Assembly: GCA_040376705.1 (NCBI GenBank)
Contig: JBEIQE010000002.1
Span: 62,001 to 126,000 of the forward strand
Source: JBEIQE01 sp040376705
GTDB lineage: Bacteria > Pseudomonadota > Alphaproteobacteria > UBA2400
Length of the DNA: 64,000 nt
Direction of reading: 5' to 3'
The position numbers and the translations under genes are program-made. The notes under the pieces were generated by a model. The model did not search any database. It saw only the letters and a program-made list of their open reading frames with translations, and was not told the DNA's origin. This document shows positions 54,536 to 63,790 of the stretch, piece by piece; the first letter of the stretch is position 1, and each line of letters starts with the position of its first letter.

Positions 54536-57500
54536 ATGAACTTTTCACGTTTCTTCATCGACCGGCCGATTTTTGCCGGCGTGATCTCTATCCTTATCTT
54601 CCTCGCAGGCCTGCTGGCGATGTTCCAGCTCCCTATCGCCGAGTATCCCGAGGTCGTGCCGCCTACGGTTATCGTCAATGCGCAGTTCCCGGGTGCCAGC
54701 CCGGCCATGATCTCCGAGACGGTAGCCACACCGCTTGAAGAGCAGATCAACGGCACCGAGAACATGCTGTATATGTCCTCGCTCGCCTCGGCGGATGGTT
54801 TGCTCACGCTTACAGTTACATTTAAAATTGGTACCGACCCCGATTTGGCCCAGCAGCTGGTGCAAAACCGCGTGTCGCAGGCGCTCACCCGTTTGCCGGA
54901 AGTGACTCGCCAGCTGGGCGTAACCACCGCCAAATCATCGCCCGACCTCACCATGGTAGTGCATTTGCGCTCGCCCAATTCGCGCTACGATATGCTGTAC
55001 CTGCGTAACTACGCCAACCTGAATGTGAAAGATGCCTTGGCGCGCGTGAAGGGCGTAGGGCAGGTGCGTTTGTTCGGTTCGGGTGATTACGCTATGCGTA
55101 TCTGGCTTAATCCCGATAAAATCGCCGAACTGAACATGAACCCGATTGAGGTAGTTAATGCCATTCGCAGCCAGAATATTCAGGTTGCTGCTGGCGTCAT
55201 CGGCGGCCCACCGTATGACGATGCGGTTGAACTGCAGATGCCGATTAACGCTCAAGGCCGGCTTGAGACGCCTGAGGAGTTTGGCGAAGTCATTATCAAG
55301 CGGGATGCTACCGGCGCCATTACCCGCCTGCGTGATGTAGCAGAGATCAAGCTCGAGGCTCAGGCTTATGGTCTGCGCTCTCTGCTCGATAATACCTCGG
55401 CTGTGGCTATTCCCATCTTTGCCTCACCCGGCGCCAATGCGCTCGAGATTTCCCGCAACGTTCGCGCCACCATGGCCGAGCTGAAGCAGAGCTTCCCCGA
55501 GGACCTCGACTATAGCGTTGTCTACGACCCTACGGTGTTTGTGGCGGATTCGATCAAGTCGGTTATCAAAACGCTGTTCGAGGCTGTGGCGCTGGTTGTG
55601 CTGGTGGTAGTTATCTTCCTGCAGACATGGCGCGCGTCCATCATTCCGCTGCTGGCAGTGCCGGTGTCGATTGTGGGTACTTTCGCCTTTATGTATCTGC
55701 TGGGCTACTCGATTAATGTGCTCTCGCTGTTTGGCCTCATCCTCGCCATCGGTATTGTCGTAGACGATGCGATTGTAGTGGTCGAAAACGTCGAGCGTAA
55801 TATCGAGAACGGCCATTCTCCGCGCGAGGCGACAATCATCGCCATGAAGGAAGTAACCGGCCCGATTATCGCCACCAGTCTGGTCCTCAGCGCTGTGTTC
55901 ATCCCCATTGCCTTCATCAGTGGTTTGACCGGGCAGTTCTACCAGCAGTTTGCCGTGACGATTGCAATTGCCACGCTGATTTCGGCTTTCAACTCGCTCA
56001 CCATGAGCCCTGCGCTCTCGGCCATGCTGCTGCACAGCCATGATGCGCCCAAGGATAAGCTCACGCGTATGCTCGACTTCTCGTTCGGCTGGTTCTTCCG
56101 CAGCTTCAACCGCTTCTTTACCCGCAGCTCTAATCTTTACGCTAAGGGCGTTGGTGTTTCGCTGGGTCGCAAGAGCGTAATGATGGGTCTTTATGTGGTG
56201 CTGTTGGGCTTTACCGCTTACAGTTTCAACCTCGTGCCGCCGGGATTTGTACCCGCGCAGGATAAGGCCTATCTGGTTAGCTTCGCGCAGTTACCGCAGG
56301 GCGCCACGCTGGAGCGCACCGAAGAGGTTATCCGCAAGATGTCCGATATCGCGCTCAAAGAGCCCGGTGTGGCCAGTGCTGTGGCTTTCCCCGGTCTTTC
56401 GATCAATGGTTTCGTCAACAGCTCAAGCGCGGGTATTGTGTTCGTTACGCTCGACCCGTTTGAAGAGCGTACCACGCCCGAGCTGAGTGGCTTTGCCATT
56501 TCGCAGAGCCTGCAGGCCAAGTTTGCGGCAATTGATCAGGCCTTCATCGCCATCTTCCCGCCACCACCGGTACCGGGTATGGGCACTATCGGCGGTTTCA
56601 AACTGCAGGTGGAAGACCGTACGGACCAGGGTTATCAGGCGCTCGATAACGTCATGAAGGCCGTGCAGCAGCGTGCCTGGGCTGATCCTGCCCTCAAGGG
56701 TGTGTTCTCGAGCTATAACGTGAATGTACCGCAACTGTTTGCCGACCTCGACCGCACCAAGGTGCAGCAGCTTGGCGTTTCGGTGGCTGATATCTTCCAG
56801 ACCATGCAGATTTATCTGGGCTCCATGTATGTGAATGACTTCAACCAGTTTGGCCGTACCTATCAGGTTATTGCGCAGGCGGATAAAGACTTCCGCTCAC
56901 GTCCTGAAGATGTGGCCCGCCTGCAGGCCCGCAACAGCGATGGCCAGATGGTGTCGCTTGGGGCAGTCATGAACATCAAGGAGAGCTTTGGCCCTGAAAC
57001 AGCCTCGCGCTATAACGCCTATCGCTCGGCAGACCTCAGTGGTGATGCGGGTGCGGGCTACTCAAGCGGGCAGGCGCAGGCCGCCATTGTCAAGATCCTG
57101 CAAGAGACATTGCCACCCGGTATGGCGTTTGAGTGGACCGATCTGACCTATCAGAAGATTCTCTCGGGCAACACAACCATGCTGGTATTCCCACTTTGCA
57201 TCCTGCTGGTGTTCCTGGTGCTGGCGGCACAGTATGAGAGCCTGTCCATGCCATTAGCGGTTATCCTTATCGTACCGATGAGTATTCTTTCAGCGCTTGT
57301 GGGTGTCTCTCTTTCGGGCGGGGATAACAATATCTTCACCCAGATCAGCTTGTTTGTGCTGGCGGGGCTGGCGTGCAAGAACGCGATTTTGATAGTCGAG
57401 TTCGCGCGCGAGCTTGAGCATCAGGGCCGTTCGCTGGTCGAGGCTGCTATTGAAGCCAGCCGTTTGCGCCTGCGCCCCATTCTCATGACGTCCTTCGCGT

Positions 57501-57667
57501 TCATCATGGGTGTGTTGCCGCTGGTGCTCTCGCAGGGCGCGGGTGCCGAGATGCGTCAGTCCATCGGTATCGCGGTATTCTCGGGCATGCTGGGGGTTAC
57601 CTTCTTTGGTATCTTCCTGACGCCGGTGTTCTATGTGCTCATGCGCAAGCTGGCTGGCGCTAAATAA
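54536..57667 (+). CDS. RND multidrug efflux permease, MexF-like
   Basis: HAE1-family proton/drug antiporter of 1043 residues. The N-terminus MNFSRFFIDRPIFAGVIS and LPIAEYPEVVPPTVIVNAQF are very close to MexF of Pseudomonas. The TM4 acidic pair lies in [18 protein letters not shown], and RLRPILMTSFAFIMGVLPLV is the conserved TM10-11 loop. MexF-type pumps export chloramphenicol, quinolones and quinone-like metabolites; the substrate here is not known. It closes the SDR-adaptor-pump operon. A long imperfect hairpin follows the stop. Confidence 0.95.
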   Translation: MNFSRFFIDRPIFAGVISILIFLAGLLAMFQLPIAEYPEVVPPTVIVNAQFPGASPAMISETVATPLEEQINGTENMLYMSSLASADGLLTLTVTFKIGTDPDLAQQLVQNRVSQALTRLPEVTRQLGVTTAKSSPDLTMVVHLRSPNSRYDMLYLRNYANLNVKDALARVKGVGQVRLFGSGDYAMRIWLNPDKIAELNMNPIEVVNAIRSQNIQVAAGVIGGPPYDDAVELQMPINAQGRLETPEEFGEVIIKRDATGAITRLRDVAEIKLEAQAYGLRSLLDNTSAVAIPIFASPGANALEISRNVRATMAELKQSFPEDLDYSVVYDPTVFVADSIKSVIKTLFEAVALVVLVVVIFLQTWRASIIPLLAVPVSIVGTFAFMYLLGYSINVLSLFGLILAIGIVVDDAIVVVENVERNIENGHSPREATIIAMKEVTGPIIATSLVLSAVFIPIAFISGLTGQFYQQFAVTIAIATLISAFNSLTMSPALSAMLLHSHDAPKDKLTRMLDFSFGWFFRSFNRFFTRSSNLYAKGVGVSLGRKSVMMGLYVVLLGFTAYSFNLVPPGFVPAQDKAYLVSFAQLPQGATLERTEEVIRKMSDIALKEPGVASAVAFPGLSINGFVNSSSAGIVFVTLDPFEERTTPELSGFAISQSLQAKFAAIDQAFIAIFPPPPVPGMGTIGGFKLQVEDRTDQGYQALDNVMKAVQQRAWADPALKGVFSSYNVNVPQLFADLDRTKVQQLGVSVADIFQTMQIYLGSMYVNDFNQFGRTYQVIAQADKDFRSRPEDVARLQARNSDGQMVSLGAVMNIKESFGPETASRYNAYRSADLSGDAGAGYSSGQAQAAIVKILQETLPPGMAFEWTDLTYQKILSGNTTMLVFPLCILLVFLVLAAQYESLSMPLAVILIVPMSILSALVGVSLSGGDNNIFTQISLFVLAGLACKNAILIVEFARELEHQGRSLVEAAIEASRLRLRPILMTSFAFIMGVLPLVLSQGAGAEMRQSIGIAVFSGMLGVTFFGIFLTPVFYVLMRKLAGAK

Positions 57668-57673
57668 TCAACA

Positions 57674-57724
57674 CCTTAAGCCACTGGAATAATTGAGCGA
57701 TTCTCAATTACCAGCGGTTTAAGG
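57674..57724. repeat. Long imperfect hairpin after the MexF-like gene
   Basis: Nested arms pair across a CGATT loop: AATTGAG with CTCAATT at the core, then CTGG with CCAG, and CCTTAA with TTAAGG outside. There is no T tract after it. It may stabilise the operon message's 3' end, or be a protein-binding or mobile-element remnant. Confidence 0.55.
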
Positions 57725-57800
57725 GGATTATAATGCTTCCTGATTATCATAAGGAGAGCTGCTTTTAGAGTTTTTTGAACCGACAGGATCAGCCAGCGTC

Positions 57801-59846
57801 ATGGCGCAAGGCCCATCCACTCCGGATCTGCCTGTCATTCCTTCAGATACTCTGGAGCTGCACCGCACGGGTAACGCGGTGGTTACAACTTTCCAGACTT
57901 CTGGCCTTGATAGTACCGATGGCCTTCTAACCCCGACGCATGGCAATGCCGATGCCCGTGCCGTGTTTGAGAGCACGACAAGGCTCAACGCCGATCAGCT
58001 TTCCCAACAGATTGATGGTCTGCAGGCTCGCGCTGCTGCAGCCAATCTCTTCAGTGCCGATGGTATGCGCGATTCAACTGCCGCTATTGCGCATATGCAT
58101 GGCGAGGGTAACGGTACCTTCAAACTGGTAGCTGCCGAGCTGAGTGACTCGCAGGTGATGGTTGCGCGCCTTAATCCGGAGGGGCAGGTTATAAGCCTTG
58201 ATCGTGCCGCTGCCGGATCGCCCAGCACCTTGGGTGCTAATAACTTTGATATGAATGGCGTGAAGGAAACCTCGCTTGTGCTCGGCAATGGTGAGCGTGC
58301 GATTGTGCTGGTTGCCAGCGATGGTCTGGCCGATGGCTATATGGCCCGTTCAGGGCGTATGGACGGGGCAGCCACCTGGCAGGATCTGCTGAAGAAAGAC
58401 ATTGAGTTTGGTCTGCGCGCCGACCCTACCGGTAACGGGCTGGCCTCTCACCTTGCTGCCAGTTCCATCGGTTATGGCGTTACCGATAATGTAAGCATTT
58501 CATCAGTAGCGCTGTCGCATGATACCAACCTTGGCGGCAAGAGCCTGACTCTGGCCGTGTTTGATGGCACAGGCCATACAGATGGCACCTTCTCCAGCCA
58601 TCTTGCCAGAGATTTACAGGTGAGCATGACCGGGCAATCGCCCATATTGCTGCAGCGGCAGGATATGGCGCATATCTCCGAACGGCCGGGTGTTGTTACG
58701 GGCGCTGTGCAACATAACGCCATCAATACCTTGCGTGATTCAGGTAACTGGATTATTGGCGCGGTTGATCAGGAGGGGGGTGGTTTCCGCCCTGCCGTGC
58801 TGCTTGATACCAGCAAGATGACACCACAACAGCTTAGCCAGACGCGCGAGGCCCTGCACACACTGGGCGGCAACTGGGATGTACGCGAGAATTACCTGTC
58901 AAATCCCATAACCGGTTCGAGAAGCACGATCGGCCTTGAGGGGCATGCCAGTTTGGGTGGGGTCGAATCCATCCATCAACTGGTGCAAGGCCCGCTCAAA
59001 GGCGCAACGGTCGAATGGAGCGATGATAAACGGGCATGGGTAGGCTCGCACGATCACAGCAAGCCCTATGTCAGCCCCGGTGCTCTGGCTGATCATGAAA
59101 AGCCGGTGACCGTAAAACCGGATGCTGCAGCCGCCTTCAGGGCACAGGTTGCTGCTGTGAGTACGGCTCATACCACGCCCGCTGAGGCTGAGCCGGTTAA
59201 GGCCGCTAAAAAGGTAAGCGCAACCGTGGCCAAAGCCAGTGTTACTGCGGGCCGTGCGCAGAGTGTGGCAGATGCCTCGGTTAAGCTCGCGAGTGGTGAT
59301 GTTGCGGGCGCAGCTGTAAGCGCAGGCACCGCCGTGGGTATGGAGGCTGCGCAATCCGGCAAGTTTGCTGCTGCACTGGGTGCTGTTAAACTGGTAGGCA
59401 AACGCATTCCGGGTGTGGGTGCTATTGTAACCGCTGGTTTTGGTGTTGCTGCTGTTGGCAGCCTGTTATTGGCGGGTGAGTATAAAAAAGCCGGTGTTGA
59501 AGCCGTTGCCAGCGCCGCCGAAGCTGGCGGCAATATCGCTGGCTTTGGTGTGGGCGATGGCGCACGCGAGGGTGTGCGCGGCGCAGCGATTGCCGCTGGT
59601 GGCAAAGAATACGAAGTGGCCAAATCGGGTCTGCGTGAGCTTGGTGAAAGCGCGGTTGAGCTGGCCAGTGGCCCCTCTAAACCATCAGCTCCCAAGGCCG
59701 TTTATACACCGCCACCGCCCAGTAATGCTGCGCCCACGCGCACATTTAACGCACAAGCCAAATTGCCTGAAGATATGCAGCAAGCGCCTGCTCCTGTAGC
59801 ACCAGCCCGCCGTCCGGGCGTAACCAACGGCATGACCCACGGCTAG
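57801..59846 (+). CDS. Large protein with PP2C-like motifs and a glycine-zipper C-terminal region, unknown
   Basis: Protein of 681 residues with no signal peptide. Residues 85-240 resemble the middle and end of a PP2C phosphatase: DSTAAIAH (91-98), LVAAELSDSQVMVARLN (109-125), AIVLVASDGLADGY (167-180) and TDNVSISSVAL (228-238). The usual first PP2C motif (VFDGHGG) appears after them, as LAVFDGTGHTDG (251-262). Residues 280-400 are unassigned. Residues 520-600 contain small-residue hydrophobic stretches such as IPGVGAIVTAGFGVAAVGSL, able to insert in membranes. The tail is Pro-rich. This build suggests a secreted effector, but no secretion genes are nearby. A 56-residue gene follows. Confidence 0.6.
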   Translation: MAQGPSTPDLPVIPSDTLELHRTGNAVVTTFQTSGLDSTDGLLTPTHGNADARAVFESTTRLNADQLSQQIDGLQARAAAANLFSADGMRDSTAAIAHMHGEGNGTFKLVAAELSDSQVMVARLNPEGQVISLDRAAAGSPSTLGANNFDMNGVKETSLVLGNGERAIVLVASDGLADGYMARSGRMDGAATWQDLLKKDIEFGLRADPTGNGLASHLAASSIGYGVTDNVSISSVALSHDTNLGGKSLTLAVFDGTGHTDGTFSSHLARDLQVSMTGQSPILLQRQDMAHISERPGVVTGAVQHNAINTLRDSGNWIIGAVDQEGGGFRPAVLLDTSKMTPQQLSQTREALHTLGGNWDVRENYLSNPITGSRSTIGLEGHASLGGVESIHQLVQGPLKGATVEWSDDKRAWVGSHDHSKPYVSPGALADHEKPVTVKPDAAAAFRAQVAAVSTAHTTPAEAEPVKAAKKVSATVAKASVTAGRAQSVADASVKLASGDVAGAAVSAGTAVGMEAAQSGKFAAALGAVKLVGKRIPGVGAIVTAGFGVAAVGSLLLAGEYKKAGVEAVASAAEAGGNIAGFGVGDGAREGVRGAAIAAGGKEYEVAKSGLRELGESAVELASGPSKPSAPKAVYTPPPPSNAAPTRTFNAQAKLPEDMQQAPAPVAPARRPGVTNGMTHG

Positions 59847-59937
59847 GGCCGTTAATCATCTGCGGCAATCTGGCTGGAACTATCACGCCTGTTTATCTCT
59901 TGGTCGTGCACATTCACGCACAGATCAGGAGGTTATT

Positions 59938-60108
59938 ATGGCTGTTAACAACAATATACTTCCCATCAATTCGCTCAGCGATCTGCGCCCCGAGCGCCGC
60001 CACCACCGCGAAGCGCAAATGCATGCGCACAAGCAGGCGGTAGATACCATCAAGAGCTTTGAGCATTACCTGATGGCTGCCCTCGACAAGCAGCAGGTGG
60101 GTAGTTAG
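59938..60108 (+). CDS. Small 56-residue protein
   Basis: A short reading frame preceded by a perfect AGGAGG (59927-59932), five bases before the ATG. It encodes a charged, His-rich peptide beginning MAVNNNILPINSLSDLRPER, with a predicted helix in the second half (AHKQAVDTIKSFEHYLMAAL). It lies 91 bases after the large PP2C-like gene on the same strand, and its TAG overlaps the stop of the convergent cupredoxin gene (60105-60108). It could be a partner, chaperone or immunity-type protein of the upstream gene; that is inference from position. Confidence 0.55.
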   Translation: MAVNNNILPINSLSDLRPERRHHREAQMHAHKQAVDTIKSFEHYLMAALDKQQVGS

Positions 60109-60515
60109 TTCACAAAGCTGATATTAAACCCATACATACCCATACTGCACAGGCCGGTAATAACTGTGCCTGCAGCCTGCGGCGGGATATTGATTTCGGT
60201 TACGCCACTAAGCGGCAAGCGCGCATCGTAACCGAGCTGTGCAATAACAAGGCTGCTTGAGCAATCAAATGTGCCTTGTGTGATGATGCGTAGCTTGGCG
60301 GGTTGATCCGCCTTGAGGGTTGAGTTGGTGGGGCTATACCCGCCTTTGGCGGTTACATCCAGCGTCTGGATTTCACTTTGCGGAGCTGCTGCCACTACTG
60401 GCGACGGTGTGGAGGCAGATATGGAATTGGGTGTGGCGGGTGCTTTAGTCAGCGCAACATAGCCTGTACCAGCAATGGCCAGAACAACACCAGCAAGCAT
60501 AAGTCTTTTCAGCAT
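60105..60515 (-). CDS. Cupredoxin-like secreted protein of the copper operon
   Basis: Protein of 136 residues: an N-terminal signal or anchor (MLKRLMLAGVVLAIAGTGYV), an Ala/Pro/Ser linker to about residue 48, and a beta-rich cupredoxin-like domain. Potential copper ligands are Cys in TFDCSSS and Cys/Met in GLCSMGMYGF. It is the last gene of the operon with CopA and the HMA-SafE protein, separated from the latter by two bases. A role in periplasmic copper binding or transfer is inferred from this context. Confidence 0.75.
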   Translation of the reverse strand: MLKRLMLAGVVLAIAGTGYVALTKAPATPNSISASTPSPVVAAAPQSEIQTLDVTAKGGYSPTNSTLKADQPAKLRIITQGTFDCSSSLVIAQLGYDARLPLSGVTEINIPPQAAGTVITGLCSMGMYGFNISFVN

Positions 60516-60517
60516 GA

Positions 60518-61537
60518 TTAAGGCCTCACAAGGGGTTGGATGAAACCTGCCATGACCAGCACGTTCATCAGGTTCAACAAGGCAAAGGCAATGACAATCA
60601 GCCCTGCAGTTTTAAAGAAAATACCGGACGCGCGGGCCGAGTGCAGGCCAAGCGAAGCAAAGCTGAGCGCGCCCAGTACCGGAAGTGTGCCCAGTGCAAA
60701 TGCTAGCATGGTAAAAGCACCAGTCGTAAAGCTGCCGCTCGAGAGTGCGTAGAACTGCATCGACTGCGTAAACCCGCACGGCAAAAAGAAAGTGATAACG
60801 CCAAGCAGCATGGGCGTGAGGTTATGATTAAGCTTTTGCACCTGCAGCAAATGGCGCGAGAGAAATGCGGGCAGGGTAGGCTGCAGTTTTTTGGTCCATG
60901 GCGCGACATCGAGCAGGTTAATGCCGAGCAGCAACATGATGATGCCAACGGCAAGACTAACCCACATCGTAAAGCTGGCGCCTACAGCAATATTGGCACC
61001 GAGTAGCCCAATCAGTCCGCCGAGCACGAAAAAGCTCGCCAGTCGCCCGATATGGAACAGCACTTGCGGGCGTAGCCTGCTACCCTCTTTGGCAAAATTG
61101 GCAGAGATAGAGAGCGTCAAGCCACCCACAATAGCCATACAAGTAGAGAGTGAGGCGATGATGCCGATCATGAAGGCGGCTGTGTAGCTTACCTCGGTTA
61201 CCGTGAGCATGTTCACGATACCAAGTTTCTGGAGCATGATAAAACCAAGCAGGAAGCCACTGGCTAGCGGCACCGCCCAGATAAAGTCTTTCCATTGCAC
61301 CACATACTTCTGCCGTTCAGCACTGAGGCTGAACTTATGCGGCGTTACATATGGATTAAGCAGGGCTGCCAGTTCGTCATCACTCTTGTCTTCAAACGCA
61401 CCTTCGATGGTAGCCTGATGGTCCTTGAGCGAAACACGTACCGATTTAACCGCAGGTGCTTCGCGCAGGCTGGCTTCCGACAGCAGAACGCAGGATTGGC
61501 AGTGCAGGCCCGAGAGGTGCAGGATACGGCTTTGCAT
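60518..61537 (-). CDS. HMA domain fused to SafE/DsbD-like membrane protein
   Basis: Protein of 339 residues. The first ~70 form a heavy-metal-associated domain with the metal motif GLHCQSC. The rest has about six transmembrane segments like the sulfite exporter TauE/SafE or DsbD-type family, with Cys in LSTCMAIVGG and FFLPCGFTQSMQ at the positions conserved in that family. Such fusions occur beside copper ATPases and may pass copper or electrons across the membrane. Its ATG lies one base after the copA stop, so translation is coupled. Confidence 0.85.
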   Translation of the reverse strand: MQSRILHLSGLHCQSCVLLSEASLREAPAVKSVRVSLKDHQATIEGAFEDKSDDELAALLNPYVTPHKFSLSAERQKYVVQWKDFIWAVPLASGFLLGFIMLQKLGIVNMLTVTEVSYTAAFMIGIIASLSTCMAIVGGLTLSISANFAKEGSRLRPQVLFHIGRLASFFVLGGLIGLLGANIAVGASFTMWVSLAVGIIMLLLGINLLDVAPWTKKLQPTLPAFLSRHLLQVQKLNHNLTPMLLGVITFFLPCGFTQSMQFYALSSGSFTTGAFTMLAFALGTLPVLGALSFASLGLHSARASGIFFKTAGLIVIAFALLNLMNVLVMAGFIQPLVRP

Positions 61538-61538
61538 G

Positions 61539-63788
61539 TTACAGCCTCTTGAAACGCAGGCGCAGCGAGTTGCTGACTACCGCAACGCTGGAGAACGACA
61601 TGGCCATACCCGCAAAAATGGGCGATAGCGTAAGGCCATATACTGGGTATAGCGCACCCGCCGCCAACGGAATACCCACGAGGTTAAAGATAAACGCCCA
61701 GAACAGGTTTTGCTTCACACCCAGCATGGTGAGCTGCGAAAGGCGCAGGGCCTTGGCCAGTTTGCCCATATCGCCGTGCAACAGGGTAATGCCGGCGGTA
61801 TCAATCGCTACATCAGTGCCTGTACCCATGGCGATGCCCACATCGGCCTGCGCCAGTGCCGGCGCGTCGTTCACGCCATCGCCGGTCATAGCCACTTTGT
61901 GGCCTGCTGCCTGCTGCTCTTTTACATAAGCCAGTTTATCAGCGGGTAATACTTCGGCTTTCACCTCGGTTATACCAGCCAGAGCTGCAATATGCTTGGC
62001 TGTATTGGCATTATCGCCAGTCAGCATAACTACGCGTTTGCCCATGGCTTGCAGGGCTTTTACGGCTTCTGCTGCTTCCGGCTTAAGACTATCTGCCACC
62101 CATACGGCAGCCATCAGGGTTTTGTCCTTGGCCAGAAACACCGGCGTATAACCCTTGGCTGTTTGTGCCTCAAGCTGCGCCCTATCAAGTGTGATGTTTA
62201 AATCAGCCATCAGGCGCGGGCTGCCGGCGTGCCATGTGGTCCCGTCAATCTCGCCCCTCACACCGCGGCCTTGCAGGCTCTGGAAGTTAGCGAGTGTTGC
62301 CGCAGGTTGCTTCTGCGCTTCAGCATGCGCCAGTATCGCCCGCGCAACCGGGTGTTCTGATTGCTGCTCTAGCGCCACCAGCGCACTCAGCGCTTGGGCT
62401 GCGGTTGCCCCGTTATAAACTTCAAGCGCAATCACCTGCGGCTTGCCAGTCGTAAGTGTGCCGGTTTTATCCACCACTACGGTATCAACACCTGCGAGGC
62501 GTTCAAGCGTGGCAGCATCCTTTACCAAAATGCCAGCTTCGGCCCCTTTACCCACCCCCACGATGATAGCCGTTGGTGTAGCCAGCCCCAGTGCGCAGGG
62601 GCAGGCGATGACCAGCACGCCTACAAAACTGGCAAGACCCAGTGCGAGGGCATGATTTAGGCCATAAGCAGGAATACCCAGTACCAGCCACGCCGTGAGG
62701 CTGAGCAGGGCAATCACCAACACGGCAGGCACAAATATGGCCGAGATACGGTCAGCTAGCGCCTGTATTGGCGCCTTGCTGCCTTGTGCATTTTCAACCA
62801 TGCGGATGATGCTGGCCAGCAAGGTATCCGCACCCACCTTAGTCGCCTTGAATGTAAAGCTGCCAGTGGTGTTGAGTGTGCCGCCAATAACGCGTGCGCC
62901 AATACTGGTGGCAACCGGCATCGGCTCGCCCGTTAGCATTGATTCATCAATATAGGATTGCCCTTCCAGCACCACACCATCGACCGGAATTTTACTGCCG
63001 GGTTTTACGCGAATAACATCGCCCAGCTGAACTTCGCCCACTGGCACTTCAACTTCAGCGCCGTTACGAACAACCAGCGCAGCAGGGGCTGAAAGGCCCA
63101 GCAGCCGCGCAATTGCATCGCCGGTGCGCAGGCGCGCGCGCGCTTCAAGGTATTTGCCAAGGGTGATGAAGCCAATCACCACAATCGTGACATCATAATA
63201 TGTGTGGCTGGTATCAACATAGGCAGCCAGTGGCTCTTCAAGTGCCGAAAGCACAAAGCTGTAGATAAACGCCACGCTGGTGCCAAGGCCAATAAGCGTA
63301 TCCATACTGGCCATGCCGGTGCGCATGAATTGCCACAAGCCTTTAAGGTAGGGCAGGCCAGTCACGAACAGGGCATAGGTCGCCATTAGCGGCAGCAGGT
63401 GGTGTAGTACTTCTTTGGTATTATACGCAGGCGGGGCAATCCAGCCCAGCTGGCTGAGTACATCCCAGCCCATAATCAGTGCGCTGATGGCAACCAGCGG
63501 CATAATCACCCGCACTTTATTGCGTAGGTCAAGCAGCTCAGCCTGTTTGGGGTTATCAGCCACCGGTGCATCTGCCTTGGGCGGCATGATGAGCTTGAAG
63601 CCAAGCGGCGTAATGCTGTTGGCAATATCGCGCAGGGTGAGTCGGCTGGCGTCATACTCAACCGAGAGTGTCTCGGTACCAAAGTTCACACTGGCAGTAC
63701 GTATGCCGGCTACCTTCTTGAGCGTGCGCTCGATATTGGCAGCGCAAGAGGCGCAATGCATGCCACTTACCTTATAAGTCTCAGCCAT
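61539..63788 (-). CDS. copA: Copper-translocating P-type ATPase
   Basis: P1B-type ATPase of 749 residues that exports Cu(I) from the cytoplasm. One N-terminal HMA domain has GMHCASC (Cys12, Cys15). The actuator loop is LTGEPMPV, the transmembrane metal site is CPC in [14 protein letters not shown], the phosphorylated Asp is in DKTGT, the His-Pro motif is SEHPVARAI, and the hinge is [10 protein letters not shown]. These identify a copper pump. The regulator gene ends two bases before its start, giving a tight operon: regulator, copA, HMA-SafE, cupredoxin. Confidence 0.97.
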   Translation of the reverse strand: MAETYKVSGMHCASCAANIERTLKKVAGIRTASVNFGTETLSVEYDASRLTLRDIANSITPLGFKLIMPPKADAPVADNPKQAELLDLRNKVRVIMPLVAISALIMGWDVLSQLGWIAPPAYNTKEVLHHLLPLMATYALFVTGLPYLKGLWQFMRTGMASMDTLIGLGTSVAFIYSFVLSALEEPLAAYVDTSHTYYDVTIVVIGFITLGKYLEARARLRTGDAIARLLGLSAPAALVVRNGAEVEVPVGEVQLGDVIRVKPGSKIPVDGVVLEGQSYIDESMLTGEPMPVATSIGARVIGGTLNTTGSFTFKATKVGADTLLASIIRMVENAQGSKAPIQALADRISAIFVPAVLVIALLSLTAWLVLGIPAYGLNHALALGLASFVGVLVIACPCALGLATPTAIIVGVGKGAEAGILVKDAATLERLAGVDTVVVDKTGTLTTGKPQVIALEVYNGATAAQALSALVALEQQSEHPVARAILAHAEAQKQPAATLANFQSLQGRGVRGEIDGTTWHAGSPRLMADLNITLDRAQLEAQTAKGYTPVFLAKDKTLMAAVWVADSLKPEAAEAVKALQAMGKRVVMLTGDNANTAKHIAALAGITEVKAEVLPADKLAYVKEQQAAGHKVAMTGDGVNDAPALAQADVGIAMGTGTDVAIDTAGITLLHGDMGKLAKALRLSQLTMLGVKQNLFWAFIFNLVGIPLAAGALYPVYGLTLSPIFAGMAMSFSSVAVVSNSLRLRFKRL

Positions 63789-63790
63789 GA

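Noticed and set aside
57733..57768. An 11-codon reading frame (MLPDYHKESCF) before the PP2C-like gene, with AGGGG upstream
   Set aside because: It is too short to support as a gene, and no attenuator structure linking it to the next gene is visible.
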